Source: Pseudomonas viridiflava (lineage in GTDB: Bacteria; Pseudomonadota; Gammaproteobacteria; Pseudomonadales; Pseudomonadaceae). Taken from it: 64,000 nucleotides of DNA. The stretch covers positions 62,001 to 126,000 of the forward strand of contig NZ_UUON01000022.1 of assembly GCF_900590885.1 (NCBI RefSeq), in the 5' to 3' direction. Positions within the stretch are counted from its first letter, which is position 1; every line of letters begins with the position of its first letter. The position numbers were made by a program, and so were the translations under genes. Positions 1 to 9,221 of this stretch are shown here, piece by piece. The notes below the pieces were generated by a model. That model worked only from the letters and a program-made list of their open reading frames with translations, was not told where the DNA came from and ran no database searches.

Positions 1-78
1 TTACTTTTGGGCCTTTCCAAAAGTGACCCGCTGTAAGAGCGGAACCCTAGGCAGCCGTTACCGCAGCAACGGATATGT
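1..78. repeat. Pseudomonas intergenic repeat (partial at window edge)
   Basis: The first 26 bases form a hairpin: TTACTTTTGG (1-10) pairs with CCAAAAGTGA (17-26) apart from one T/G position. A CGCTGTAAGAGCGGAACC tract follows. From memory this block recurs between genes in P. fluorescens-group genomes. No reading frame was found here, and the repeat may continue beyond the left edge. Confidence 0.45.
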
Positions 79-92
79 ACACTGACAGACCG

Positions 93-119
93 CCATCGGG
101 GGCAAGCTCCCTCCCACAC
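93..119. repeat. REP half-element
   Basis: CATCGGGGGCAAGCTCCCTC followed by CCACAC is one arm of the REP palindrome seen many times in this window, with one variant base in the core. It directly abuts the stop codon of the LysR gene. Confidence 0.7.
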
Positions 120-1031
120 TCATGCCAGCACCATCCGCTCTTCGCCGACTTCCTCGGCATACCTGGCCACCACCTTCTGACACAACCCCACAATCTCCTC
201 CACCAGCTCCACCCCCACCCGCCACGACACCACCACTTGCAAATTCGGCAGTTTCTGCGCCATCGGCAACATCACCAATTCCCCCCGCGCCAGTTCTTCC
301 CTGACCAACACCGGCGGCAGCGCGCCAATGCCAAAGCCATCGCGCAGCAAGCGGGTAATTGCCGACACCGAATTCACACAGTTCATCCGCGGCGCGGCCA
401 CGCCGTTGGCTTGCATCAGGCTCAATACATCCTGATGCGGGTGGGAATTTTTCGAATAGGTGATGATGCGCTCCTGGGCCAGTTCTGCCAGGGAGGCGTA
501 GTCACGGTTATAGATCGAATGGCTGGCAACGATCCAGGCCATGGGGTGGCTGGCCAGCTCCAGGCTGCGCACGGTTTCCAGGCGCAGCAGGTCGGTTTGC
601 AGGATCAGGTCGAGGAAGCCTTTTTGCAGCTGATCGCTGAGGTTCAATGCCGTATCGGCGACCAACTCGATTTCCACCAGCGGAAAGTGATCCATCAATT
701 CTGCGACCAACGGGCTCAGCCAGGTGTGGATCACCGTGTCCATCGCGCCGATCCGAATACGCCCGACCTTGCTGCTGGTGGTCTCCAGCGACTGCTTCAA
801 GCCCTGCATGGTGACCATCATCTGCTCGGCATAATCGAGCACCTTGAGGCCTTCCGGGGTCAGGCTCACACCCCTTGAATCACGCAGAAACAGCTTCACC
901 CCCAACTCGCTTTCAAGCACCGCGATGCGGCTGGAGATCGAGGCCTGGGTGGTGAACAGCTTCTCGGCGGTCAGGCGAAAGCTCTTGAGCTTGGCCACCC
1001 AGACGAAGGTTTCGAGGAACTTCAAATTCAT
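120..1031 (-). CDS. LysR-family transcriptional regulator
   Basis: This 303-residue protein has full LysR length. An N-terminal winged helix-turn-helix (about residues 3-62, with the recognition stretch TTQASISSRIAVLE) is followed by a substrate-binding-like effector domain (about 90-295). The family consists of effector-responsive DNA-binding regulators that often control a divergent neighbour. Here the divergent neighbour is pxpABC, starting 175 bp away, so control of 5-oxoproline metabolism is a reasonable but unproven inference. The ATG at 1031 is the natural family start, although its Shine-Dalgarno sequence is weak. The effector is unknown. Confidence 0.93.
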   Translation of the reverse strand: MNLKFLETFVWVAKLKSFRLTAEKLFTTQASISSRIAVLESELGVKLFLRDSRGVSLTPEGLKVLDYAEQMMVTMQGLKQSLETTSSKVGRIRIGAMDTVIHTWLSPLVAELMDHFPLVEIELVADTALNLSDQLQKGFLDLILQTDLLRLETVRSLELASHPMAWIVASHSIYNRDYASLAELAQERIITYSKNSHPHQDVLSLMQANGVAAPRMNCVNSVSAITRLLRDGFGIGALPPVLVREELARGELVMLPMAQKLPNLQVVVSWRVGVELVEEIVGLCQKVVARYAEEVGEERMVLA

Positions 1032-1206
1032 GGGATCAACTTTTTCTTATGCATGGATCGGTTTTTATTAGTTGGACGCCGCACCGGGCCAGCGCCAAAA
1101 ATCGAGCTATTCCACGATAAGCGTCGTTGGGGTGTCAGGACAAGTTGCGAGTTCTGCGTAAAAAATCCCACACTACAAAAAAACAAAGCCTACAGGAGCG
1201 ACCAGC

Positions 1207-1947
1207 GTGAGCCGCCTATTACTGAATTGCGATATCGGCGAAAGCTTTGGCAACTGGACCATGGGTCTGGACGCCGAGGTGATGCCGTTCATTGATTGCG
1301 CCAACGTGGCGTGCGGCTTCCATGCCGGCGACCCGAGCATCATGCGCAAGACCGTCAGCCTGGCGCTCAAGCACGGCGTGCAAGTGGGCGCGCACCCGGC
1401 GTATCAGGATCTGCAAGGCTTCGGCCGCCGCTCCATGGCCTACACGCCGCAGGAAATCCAGGACCTGTTGCACTATCAGATCGGTGCCCTCGATGGGATT
1501 TGCCGTGCCCAGGGCGGGCGAGTCAGTTACGTCAAACCCCACGGCGCGATGTACAACGAAATGATGGCCAACCCGACTCAGTTGCGTGCGGTGATCCAGG
1601 CCATCGCCGCTTATGGCGACCTGCCACTGATGCTGCTGGCCACCCGCGATAACAGCGCCGCCCAGGCCTTGGGCGACGAATATGGCGTAACCCTGTGGTT
1701 CGAAGCCTTCGCCGACCGCGCCTATGACACCAAGGGTCACCTGGTCTCGCGTCAGTTACCCGGTGCCGTGCACCATGACTCCGACACTATCGTGCAACAG
1801 GCCCTGACCATTTCCCGAGGCGAGCCGCTGATCGCCAGCGACGGCAGCCCGTTGGTGTTGCAGGCCAACACCCTGTGTGTACACGGCGATAACGCCAGCT
1901 CGGTGGCCGCCGTGCAGCGCATCCGCGAGGCATTGAAGCCAGCATGA
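1207..1947 (+). CDS. pxpA: 5-oxoprolinase subunit A (LamB/YcsF family)
   Basis: PxpA works with PxpB and PxpC in ATP-dependent opening of 5-oxoproline (pyroglutamate) to glutamate in the cytoplasm. The 246-residue length fits the family. Family signatures are NCDIGESFG near the N-terminus, [13 protein letters not shown] at about 31-43, and a GAHPAYQD motif. The start is GTG at 1207, with AGGAG about nine bases upstream. It is the first gene of a tight operon: its stop overlaps the pxpB start by four bases (ATGA). The divergent LysR gene is the likely local regulator. Confidence 0.93.
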   Translation: MSRLLLNCDIGESFGNWTMGLDAEVMPFIDCANVACGFHAGDPSIMRKTVSLALKHGVQVGAHPAYQDLQGFGRRSMAYTPQEIQDLLHYQIGALDGICRAQGGRVSYVKPHGAMYNEMMANPTQLRAVIQAIAAYGDLPLMLLATRDNSAAQALGDEYGVTLWFEAFADRAYDTKGHLVSRQLPGAVHHDSDTIVQQALTISRGEPLIASDGSPLVLQANTLCVHGDNASSVAAVQRIREALKPA

Positions 1948-2648
1948 AGCCACGCATTGAAGTGGTGGCCATCGACTGCCTGATGGTGCGGCTGTTCGAC
2001 GTGATCGCCGAAGCCAACATGCCGTGGATGCTTGCCGCCACCCAGCGCCTGCGCAGCGGTTTTGGTGCGGCGCTGGTGGACCTGGTGCCGTCCTACACCA
2101 CACTGATGGTGCACTACGATCTCACCGCGCTGAGCCCGGCCCAGGCGCGGGAACTGATTGACCAGGCCCTGAGCGACCTGCAACCTCAAGCCCAGGGCAG
2201 CGGCCAGTGCCATGTGCTGCCGGTGTGGTACGACCTGAGCGTCGGCCCCGAGCTGAGCCTGCTCAGCCAGCGCAGCGGCCTGGCCGTCAGTGAAGTGATT
2301 CGCCGCCACAGCGCCCACGAATACCAGGTGTTCGCCCTCGGCTTCGCGCCAGGCTTTGCCTTTATGGGGCTGGTGGACGAAATCCTCGCTACGCCACGCC
2401 TCAACACCCCGCGCAAACGCGTAGCCGCAGGCAGCGTCGGCATTGCCGAGCGGCAAACCGCCGCCTACCCGGTGGTCTCACCCGGCGGCTGGAACCTGAT
2501 CGGCCGCACCCCGGCCAAACTGTTCGACCGTGAGCGCGACGGCTACAGCCTGATGCAACCGGGCGACACGGTGCGTTTTGCAGCGGTCGAGCACGCCGAA
2601 TTCATCAAACTGGGTGGCGATGACACACCGTTGGAGGCGCAGGCATGA
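1944..2648 (+). CDS. pxpB: 5-oxoprolinase subunit B (KipI-like)
   Basis: This 234-residue protein belongs to the allophanate hydrolase subunit 1/KipI family and is the PxpB partner of the bacterial 5-oxoprolinase. The [14 protein letters not shown] stretch and the following [14 protein letters not shown] segment are typical of the family. In Bacillus the homologue KipI inhibits the sporulation kinase KinA, but next to pxpA the 5-oxoprolinase role is much more likely. Four-base ATGA overlaps with both pxpA and pxpC indicate translational coupling and fixed stoichiometry. Confidence 0.92.
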   Translation: MKPRIEVVAIDCLMVRLFDVIAEANMPWMLAATQRLRSGFGAALVDLVPSYTTLMVHYDLTALSPAQARELIDQALSDLQPQAQGSGQCHVLPVWYDLSVGPELSLLSQRSGLAVSEVIRRHSAHEYQVFALGFAPGFAFMGLVDEILATPRLNTPRKRVAAGSVGIAERQTAAYPVVSPGGWNLIGRTPAKLFDRERDGYSLMQPGDTVRFAAVEHAEFIKLGGDDTPLEAQA

Positions 2649-3559
2649 GCCGCTTGTTGATCGAGGCCAGCACACCGCTGTGCCTGTTGCAGGACGCCGG
2701 CCGTTTCGGCGTAAGACATTTGGGCGTGACCCAGGGCGGCGCGCTGGATTGGGTGTCGATGTCGTGGGCCAACTGGCTGCTGGGCAACGCGCTGGACGCG
2801 CCGGTGGTGGAAATCACCCTCGGCGGCTTCACCGTGCAGGCCGAGGACTACTGCCTATTGGCTTTGGCCGGCGCGGACCTGGGCGCGTATATCGATGAAC
2901 GCGCCATCAGCCCGGGGCGCAGTTTTATCCTGCAAAAGGGCCAGCGCCTGCGTTTTACCCAGCCGTTCAGCGGTGCGCGGGCTTACCTGGCGGCCCCCGG
3001 CGGGTTTGATGCGCCGGCTGTGCTGGGCAGTTGCGCCACCGTTGTGCGTGAGGAGCTGGGTGGTGTGGACGGCTTTGGCAAGCCGCTCTCCGAGGGCGGG
3101 CGCCTGGCGTATTCCGGCGCGGGCGGGGCGATGAAAGTGCTGAGCGATCCCAACCTGCCGGCCAAAGCGCCGTTGGAGGTGATCGTCGGCGCACAGATCG
3201 GCCAGTTCAGCGGGCAGAGCCTGTTCGATGCGTTCAACACCGACTGGGCGATGGACAGTCGCGCCGATCGCATGGGCATGCGCCTGCTGGGTACGCCGTT
3301 GCAGTACCAGGGGCCGTCGCTGATTTCCGAAGGCATTCCATTGGGGGCGATCCAGGTACCGCCGGACGGGCAGCCGATTGTGTTGCTCAATGACCGGCAG
3401 ACCATTGGTGGCTACCCGCGTTTGGGCGCGTTGACGCCGTTGGCGTTGGCAAGGTTGGCGCAGTGTTTGCCGGGGGAGAAGGTAAGGTTGGTGCCGGTGG
3501 TGCAGGAGACGGCGCATCGGCAGCATGTGGACTTCTTGCAGCGCCTTACCACCGTCTAG
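2645..3559 (+). CDS. pxpC: 5-oxoprolinase subunit C (KipA-like, biotin-dependent carboxyltransferase fold)
   Basis: This 304-residue protein belongs to the allophanate hydrolase subunit 2/KipA family and is the third 5-oxoprolinase subunit. The N-terminal QDAGRFGVRHLGVTQGGALD segment and the C-terminal LLNDRQTIGGYPRLG segment are hallmark family motifs. Its ATG lies in the pxpB stop (ATGA). The operon ends here and is followed by a pair of REP palindromes rather than an obvious intrinsic terminator. Confidence 0.92.
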   Translation: MSRLLIEASTPLCLLQDAGRFGVRHLGVTQGGALDWVSMSWANWLLGNALDAPVVEITLGGFTVQAEDYCLLALAGADLGAYIDERAISPGRSFILQKGQRLRFTQPFSGARAYLAAPGGFDAPAVLGSCATVVREELGGVDGFGKPLSEGGRLAYSGAGGAMKVLSDPNLPAKAPLEVIVGAQIGQFSGQSLFDAFNTDWAMDSRADRMGMRLLGTPLQYQGPSLISEGIPLGAIQVPPDGQPIVLLNDRQTIGGYPRLGALTPLALARLAQCLPGEKVRLVPVVQETAHRQHVDFLQRLTTV

Positions 3560-3574
3560 AAAACACTGAGGTCC

Positions 3575-3668
3575 AAATGTGGGAGGGGGCTTGCCCCCGA
3601 TGGCAGTGGGTCAGCTGCAGATTTATCAGCTGACACACCCTCATCGGGGGCAAGCCCCCTCCCACATT
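3575..3668. repeat. REP pair (inverted)
   Basis: Two copies of the GTGGGAGGGGGCTTGCCCCC palindrome lie head to head: AAATGTGGGAGG... at 3575-3605 and the reverse complement at 3642-3668. A spacer of about 36 bases separates them and itself contains CAGCTGCAG...TCAGCTG. The pair lies between the convergent pxpC and VWA-protein genes. Confidence 0.9.
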
Positions 3669-3696
3669 GGATTTTCTACACTATTGAGATCGCTGG

Positions 3697-4875
3697 TTAC
3701 TTGGACAGGAAGCGCATCCCTTCCTCAAGCCCGCGCAGTGTCAGCGGATACATCTGATCTTCCACCAACTCCCGCACAATCCCCGTCGACGCCGTATAGC
3801 CCCAGGTGTCTTTCGGGTAGGGGTTAATCCAGATCAGCTTCTTGTACTTGGCCATGAAGCGCTGCATCCACACATACCCAGGCTCTTCGTTCCAATGCTC
3901 GACGCTGCCGCCGGCCTGGGTGATTTCGTACGGGGCCATCGACGCATCGCCGATAAAGATCACTTTGTAGTCGGCACCGTACTTGTGCAGCAAATCCTGG
4001 GTCGAGGTGCGTTCCGAGGTGCGGCGCTGGTTGTTTTTCCACACCGACTCGTACACGAAGTTGTGGAAGTAAAAGTACTCCAGGTGCTTGAACTCGGTCT
4101 TGCACGCGGAGAACAGCTCTTCGCAGATCTTCACATGGGCGTCCATTGAGCCGCCGATATCGAACAGCAACAGCAGCTTGATGGTGTTGCGCCGCTCGGG
4201 GCGCATCTGGATATTCAGCAAACCGGCGTCGCGCGCGGTGTGGTCGATGGTGCCGTCGATGTCCAGCTCTTCGGCTGCACCCTGGCGCGCGAATTTGCGC
4301 AGGCGGCGCAGGGCGATCTTGATATTGCGCGTGCCCAGTTCGACCTGGTCGTCGAGGTTCTTGTATTCGCGCTGGTCCCAGACCTTCACGGCCTTGCCCT
4401 GGCGTTTGCCGGCATCGCCGACGCGGATGCCTTCCGGGTTGTAGCCGCCGGAGCCGAACGGGCTGGTGCCGCCGGTGCCGATCCACTTGTTGCCGCCGGC
4501 GTGGCGTTCCTTCTGTTCTTCCAGGCGTTTCTTGAACTCTTCGATGAGTTTGTCGAGGCCGCCGAGGGACTGGATCTGCGCACGTTCTTCGTCGCTCAGC
4601 GAGCGCTCGAACTCCTTGCGCAGCCACTCTTCGGGGATCAGCGCCTGCAGGTGGTCGTCGAGTTTCTCCAGGCCATTGAAGTAGGCGCCGAACGCGCGGT
4701 CGAACTTGTCGAAATGCCGCTCGTCCTTGACCAGAATCGCCCGGGCCAGGTAGTAGAACTCGTCCATGTCGGCGAAGACCACGCGCTGCTTGAGCGCGTT
4801 GATCAGGTCGAGCAGCTCGCGCACCGAAACCGGCACCTTGGCGGCACGCATCTCGTTGAACAGGTTGAGCAGCAT
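3697..4875 (-). CDS. VWA-domain protein (CoxE-like), partner of MoxR ATPase
   Basis: This 392-residue protein has a charged helical N-terminal half. A Gly-rich linker at about 127-150 is followed by a von Willebrand A domain in the C-terminal half. The metal-site motif is FDIGGSMD (D239, S243), so the second MIDAS position is Gly instead of the usual Ser of DxSxS. A GDASM motif follows later. CoxE-like VWA proteins act with MoxR AAA+ ATPases as metal-insertion or chaperone-like pairs. The ATG overlaps the moxR stop by one base (TGATG), so the pair is translationally coupled. The client protein is unknown and no candidate lies next to it. Confidence 0.85.
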   Translation of the reverse strand: MLLNLFNEMRAAKVPVSVRELLDLINALKQRVVFADMDEFYYLARAILVKDERHFDKFDRAFGAYFNGLEKLDDHLQALIPEEWLRKEFERSLSDEERAQIQSLGGLDKLIEEFKKRLEEQKERHAGGNKWIGTGGTSPFGSGGYNPEGIRVGDAGKRQGKAVKVWDQREYKNLDDQVELGTRNIKIALRRLRKFARQGAAEELDIDGTIDHTARDAGLLNIQMRPERRNTIKLLLLFDIGGSMDAHVKICEELFSACKTEFKHLEYFYFHNFVYESVWKNNQRRTSERTSTQDLLHKYGADYKVIFIGDASMAPYEITQAGGSVEHWNEEPGYVWMQRFMAKYKKLIWINPYPKDTWGYTASTGIVRELVEDQMYPLTLRGLEEGMRFLSK

Positions 4876-5720
4876 CAGCGATTACCGCGACGGCTCATGA
4901 ACGCCAGCCGTTCCAGCAATTGCACATCCTGTTCGTTCTTCACCAACGCCCCGGCCAGTGGCGGGATGGCCTTGGTCGGGTCGCGTTCGCGCAGCACGGC
5001 TTCGCCGATGTTGTCGGCCATCAGCAGCTTGAGCCAGTCGACCAGCTCGGAGGTGGACGGCTTCTTCTTCAGGCCCGGCACCTTGCGCACATCGAAGAAC
5101 ACGTCCAGCGCTTCGCTGACCAGGTCCTTCTTGATGTCGGGGTAGTGCACATCGACGATTTTTTGCAGGGTGGTGCGGTCGGGGAAGGCGATGTAGTGGA
5201 AGAAGCAGCGGCGCAGGAATGCGTCCGGCAGCTCTTTTTCATTGTTGGAGGTAATGATGATGATCGGGCGTTTCTTGGCCTTGATGGTCTCGTCGATTTC
5301 GTAGACGTAGAACTCCATCTTGTCGAGTTCTTGCAGCAGGTCGTTGGGGAACTCGATGTCGGCCTTGTCGATTTCGTCGATCAGCAGAATTACCCGCTCT
5401 TCAGACTCGAAGGCCTCCCAGAGCTTGCCCTTCTTCAAGTAGTTGCGCACGTCGTGCACTTTGTCCACGCCCAACTGCGAGTCGCGCAGGCGGCTGACCG
5501 CATCGTACTCATAGAGGCCCTGGTGGGCCTTGGTGGTGGACTTGATGTGCCAGGTGATCAGCTTGGCGCCGAAGGATTCGGCCAGTTGCTCGGCGAGCAT
5601 GGTCTTGCCGGTGCCGGGCTCGCCCTTGACCAGCAATGGCCGCTCCAGGGTGATGGCGGCGTTGACGGCCAGTTTCAGGTCATCGGTAGCCACATAGGCC
5701 TGGGTGCCTTCGAACTTCAT
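4875..5720 (-). CDS. MoxR-family AAA+ ATPase
   Basis: This 281-residue ATPase has Walker A GEPGTGKT (33-40), Walker B ILLIDE (111-116), a sensor-1-like IIITSNNEKE stretch and an arginine-finger DAFLRRCFFHY motif. These place it in the MoxR group, whose members usually work with a VWA protein to assemble or activate a target complex. The VWA partner is immediately downstream. The start is ATG at 5720 with AGGAAA upstream. ATPase identity is certain; the biological target is not. Confidence 0.92.
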   Translation of the reverse strand: MKFEGTQAYVATDDLKLAVNAAITLERPLLVKGEPGTGKTMLAEQLAESFGAKLITWHIKSTTKAHQGLYEYDAVSRLRDSQLGVDKVHDVRNYLKKGKLWEAFESEERVILLIDEIDKADIEFPNDLLQELDKMEFYVYEIDETIKAKKRPIIIITSNNEKELPDAFLRRCFFHYIAFPDRTTLQKIVDVHYPDIKKDLVSEALDVFFDVRKVPGLKKKPSTSELVDWLKLLMADNIGEAVLRERDPTKAIPPLAGALVKNEQDVQLLERLAFMSRRGNR

Positions 5721-5832
5721 CGGTGTTTCCTCGCATTCATCAATGCCCGGACTATACCGCGCAGCCCCGGCGACTGTGAACGCAGACGGGTTATTCAGTC
5801 TCTGAATGGCCAGTCAGGAAGTCGCCATATCC

Positions 5833-5863
5833 AATGTGGGAGGGGGCAAGCCCCTCCCACATT
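5833..5863. repeat. Single compact REP palindrome
   Basis: AATGTGGGAGGGG and CCCCTCCCACATT are perfect inverted arms around a short GCAAG centre. Here the two halves are fused into one hairpin. It lies in the 145-bp gap between moxR and the DUF748 gene, three bases from the DUF748 stop. Confidence 0.85.
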
Positions 5864-5865
5864 TT

Positions 5866-6942
5866 TCAATCTGCGCTGGGCTTGGGTTGTTCGTACCGTG
5901 CGGTAAAGGCCTGAATGAACCCATTACGCAAAATCGCCAAAAACGCCGAGAACGCGCTGACATCTTGCTGATGCACGCTGCCACTTAGCTCGACGCGGGT
6001 GGCAAACTGGTTCTTGGACTGGTTCTTCAGCACCGTCTCACTGGCGCCGACCACGGCCTCCCAGATGGAACGGAAGATGTTCTTGTCCTTGTTTTCCACG
6101 TCCTGTTTCCAGTCGAACACTTCCACATCGCGCAGCAACGGCTTGATATAACCGGTGAGCTGGCCTTTTTCGGCCTGGGCTTCGATGACTACATCGCCGG
6201 TGCCGGCCTTGAAGTCGAACTTGCCGTAGGCCGAGGCGAAGTCGTTCATGCGCTTGAGTTGCAAGTCCTTGGCACGAAAGCGGAACTCGAAGTTTTCGAA
6301 ATTGCTCAACGGGTCGAAGGTGGCAGTGGCTTCCAGGGGCGCCTGGCCTTGCAGCAGGGCCTTGCCTTCGAAGCGCGCGTCGCGCTTGCCTTTGACGTCG
6401 ACCACGTTGGTCAGGTTATAGAAACTGGCGTTGACCTCGGTGGCGTTGATATTCACTGGCGGCTTGGAGCTGAAGTTATGGAAGGCGATCTTGCCGTCTT
6501 CAATGCGCACTTCATCGAGGGTGATGGGCGCCAGCTTGCTCAACTGCTCGCGCCAGTCGGTGCCTTTACCGGTCTGGGACGCCTGCTTGTTGGCGCCGCC
6601 GTCGACGAAGTTCACCTCTGGGTTGATAAACCGCACCTTGGCGACCACCGCATGGTCGTACCACAACGAATGCCAGCTGACCGCCAGGTCGATCAAGGGC
6701 GCCTTGACGAACGGTACCGGCACCTTGCCGTCGACCTTGATGATTTCCAGGCCATTGATCCTGTACGCGCCGCGCCACAGGGCCAGGTCCACGTCGGTGA
6801 CCTGGCCGCGGTAGTCGCCCATGTCGGCGAGCTTGTCATTCAGGTAATTACGCACCAGATAGGGCAGGGCGATGCTCACGGCGACCAGAACCACCAGCAC
6901 TCCGGCGATGATCCATAGGGGCCAGCTGTAGCGACGTTTCAT
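5866..6942 (-). CDS. DUF748 (AsmA-like) membrane-anchored protein
   Basis: This 358-residue protein has one N-terminal membrane segment (about 5-27, [20 protein letters not shown]) and a long periplasmic region rich in beta-strand-like repeats. This is typical of DUF748/AsmA-like proteins, which are related to bridge-like envelope lipid carriers. The start is ATG at 6942 with AAGGAG ahead; an upstream in-frame extension to 7047 lacks this and is rejected. A role in envelope lipid homeostasis is inferred from the family only. Confidence 0.82.
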   Translation of the reverse strand: MKRRYSWPLWIIAGVLVVLVAVSIALPYLVRNYLNDKLADMGDYRGQVTDVDLALWRGAYRINGLEIIKVDGKVPVPFVKAPLIDLAVSWHSLWYDHAVVAKVRFINPEVNFVDGGANKQASQTGKGTDWREQLSKLAPITLDEVRIEDGKIAFHNFSSKPPVNINATEVNASFYNLTNVVDVKGKRDARFEGKALLQGQAPLEATATFDPLSNFENFEFRFRAKDLQLKRMNDFASAYGKFDFKAGTGDVVIEAQAEKGQLTGYIKPLLRDVEVFDWKQDVENKDKNIFRSIWEAVVGASETVLKNQSKNQFATRVELSGSVHQQDVSAFSAFLAILRNGFIQAFTARYEQPKPSAD

Positions 6943-7064
6943 GGCTGTTCTCCTTGCAGGTAGGAGATGGACTGTCCGCAGGCGCCCAACGTTCCTCTGA
7001 CTGGACGCTTCGCAGCCCGAGGCATACCCTTGTGGCCTTCTTTTCATTGCCTGAAGGACCCGTC

Positions 7065-8039
7065 ATGAGCCGCATTTTTGCAGACAACGCGCACTCCATC
7101 GGTAACACGCCCCTGGTGCAGATCAACCGCATCGCCCCGCGCGGCGTGACCATCCTGGCCAAGATCGAAGGGCGTAACCCGGGTTACTCGGTGAAGTGCC
7201 GCATTGGCGCAAACATGATCTGGGACGCCGAAAGCAGCGGCAAACTCAAGCCCGGCATGACCATTGTAGAACCGACCTCGGGCAACACCGGGATTGGCCT
7301 GGCGTTTGTCGCCGCCGCCCGTGGCTACAAGCTGCTGCTGACCATGCCGGCGTCCATGAGCATCGAACGGCGCAAAGTGCTCAAGGCCCTCGGCGCCGAG
7401 CTGGTGTTGACCGAACCGGCCAAGGGCATGAAAGGCGCCATCGAAAAAGCCGCTGAGATCGTCGCCAGCGACCCGGCCACCTACTTTATGCCGGCGCAGT
7501 TCGAAAACCCGGCGAACCCGGCGATCCACGAAAAAACCACCGGCCCGGAAATCTGGAACGATACCGACGGCGCCGTCGATGTGCTGGTGGCGGGCGTCGG
7601 CACTGGCGGCACCATCACCGGCGTGTCGCGCTATATCAAGAACATCGCGGGCAAGCCGATTCTGTCGGTGGCCGTTGAGCCAGCCGTATCGCCGGTGATC
7701 ACCCAGGCGCTGGCCGGCGAAGAGATCAAGCCGAGCCCGCACAAGATCCAGGGGATCGGTGCCGGTTTTGTGCCGAAAAACCTCGACCTGTCGATGGTTG
7801 ACCGTGTTGAGCTGGTGACCGATGACGAATCCAAGGCCATGGCCCTGCGCCTGATGCAGGAAGAAGGCATCCTGTGTGGCATCTCCTGCGGCGCGGCGAT
7901 GGCCGTAGCGGTGCGCCTGGCCGAGAAGCCGGAGATGCAGGGCAAGACCATCGTGGTGATCCTGCCGGACTCCGGTGAGCGTTACCTGTCGAGCATGCTG
8001 TTCAGCGATTTGTTTACCGAACAAGAAAACCAGGCTTGA
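7065..8039 (+). CDS. cysK: Cysteine synthase A (O-acetylserine sulfhydrylase)
   Basis: CysK is a PLP enzyme that makes cysteine from O-acetylserine and sulfide in the cytoplasm. The 324-residue protein has the PLP lysine in [10 protein letters not shown] (K44), the substrate loop TSGNTG (71-76), the phosphate-binding GTGGT and the C-terminal [10 protein letters not shown] motif. The start is ATG at 7065 with GAAGGA upstream. It is divergent from the DUF748 gene. CysM is the alternative call, but the SGNTG loop and the overall length fit CysK better. Confidence 0.9.
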   Translation: MSRIFADNAHSIGNTPLVQINRIAPRGVTILAKIEGRNPGYSVKCRIGANMIWDAESSGKLKPGMTIVEPTSGNTGIGLAFVAAARGYKLLLTMPASMSIERRKVLKALGAELVLTEPAKGMKGAIEKAAEIVASDPATYFMPAQFENPANPAIHEKTTGPEIWNDTDGAVDVLVAGVGTGGTITGVSRYIKNIAGKPILSVAVEPAVSPVITQALAGEEIKPSPHKIQGIGAGFVPKNLDLSMVDRVELVTDDESKAMALRLMQEEGILCGISCGAAMAVAVRLAEKPEMQGKTIVVILPDSGERYLSSMLFSDLFTEQENQA

Positions 8040-8148
8040 TTTGCATCAGCACCGATAAACCGGGCCTTCTGCATACTCGCCCAAATGTTTATCATGGCCG
8101 GCTGCTACGTCTGCTGTTGGCCAGGCGCTTATTTTCAGGAGTTGCTGC

Positions 8149-9087
8149 ATGACCTTTTCGTTGGCCGCCAAGTTGTCGGTGTTGCTGTTGTTTATCGGCA
8201 GCACGCTGTATGTGCACCTGCGCGGCAAGGCGCGTTTGCCGATGTTGCGCCAGTTCGTCAACCATTCGGCGCTGTTCGCCCCGTATAACGCGTTGATGTA
8301 CCTGTTTTCGGCGGTGCCGTCCAAGCCCTACCTGGACCGCAGCAAGTTCCCGGAACTGGATGTGCTCAAGGACAACTGGGAAGTGATCCGCGAAGAGGCC
8401 ATGCACCTGTTCGACGAGGGTTACATCCGCGCCGCCGAAAAGAACAACGACGCCGGTTTCGGTTCGTTCTTCAAGAAGGGCTGGAAGCGTTTCTACCTCA
8501 AGTGGTACGACAAACCGCTGCCATCGGCCGAGGCGCTGTGCCCGAAAACCGTGGCGCTGGTGAGCAGCATTCCCAACGTCAAGGGCGCGATGTTCGCGCT
8601 GTTGCCGGGCGGCAGCCACCTCAACCCGCACCGCGACCCGTTTGCCGGTTCGCTGCGTTACCACCTGGGGCTGTCCACGCCGAACTCCGACGACTGCCGC
8701 ATTTTCGTTGATGGCCAGGTCTACGCCTGGCGCGACGGTGAAGACGTGATGTTCGACGAAACCTACGTGCACTGGGTAAAGAACGAAACCGACCAGACCC
8801 GCGTGATCCTGTTCTGCGACATCGAACGCCCGTTGAGCAACCGTGTGATGACCCGCGTCAACCGCTGGGTCAGCAAGCAATTGGGCCGCGCGACGGCGCC
8901 GCAGAACCTTGACGACGAACGGGTGGGCGGGATCAACCAGGCGTATGCGTGGAGCAAGACCTTCAGCGATAAATTCAGCGGCCAGGTCAAGCAGTGGAAG
9001 CGCAAGCATCCCAAGGCCTACCGCATTGCGCGGCCGGTGTTGGCTGTCGTGGTGCTGGTGCTGCTGTGGAAGTGGTTGTTCGGCTGA
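8149..9087 (+). CDS. lpxO: Lipid A hydroxylase LpxO (aspartyl/asparaginyl beta-hydroxylase family)
   Basis: LpxO-type enzymes are Fe(II)/2-oxoglutarate dioxygenases that add a 2-hydroxyl to a lipid A acyl chain at the inner membrane. This 312-residue protein has an N-terminal membrane helix (about 4-22), the iron ligands H161-x-D163 in LNPHRDPF, a second histidine H208 in YVHWV and the 2-oxoglutarate arginine R218. A hydrophobic C-terminal anchor covers about 297-311. The layout of a membrane-bound aspartyl hydroxylase domain supports LpxO over soluble relatives. Adjacent genes are unrelated, so it is probably a single transcription unit, followed by a REP pair. Confidence 0.85.
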   Translation: MTFSLAAKLSVLLLFIGSTLYVHLRGKARLPMLRQFVNHSALFAPYNALMYLFSAVPSKPYLDRSKFPELDVLKDNWEVIREEAMHLFDEGYIRAAEKNNDAGFGSFFKKGWKRFYLKWYDKPLPSAEALCPKTVALVSSIPNVKGAMFALLPGGSHLNPHRDPFAGSLRYHLGLSTPNSDDCRIFVDGQVYAWRDGEDVMFDETYVHWVKNETDQTRVILFCDIERPLSNRVMTRVNRWVSKQLGRATAPQNLDDERVGGINQAYAWSKTFSDKFSGQVKQWKRKHPKAYRIARPVLAVVVLVLLWKWLFG

Positions 9088-9110
9088 TCTGAAAGTTTAA
9101 ACACGGTCAA

Positions 9111-9205
9111 AAATGTGGGAGGGGGCTTGCCCCCGATAGCGGTGTTTCAGTCACTGTATGTGTCGACTGATCCACTGCCATCGGGGGCAAGCCCCCTCCC
9201 ACATT
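9111..9205. repeat. REP pair (inverted)
   Basis: AAATGTGGGAGGGGGCTTGC at the left end and its reverse complement at the right end bracket a 40-base spacer. The pair lies between the convergent lpxO and acnA genes and is almost identical in layout to the pair at 54411-54510, including the CAGTCAC...TATGTGT spacer text. Confidence 0.92.
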
Positions 9206-9221
9206 TGATCTCCAGTGTTTT

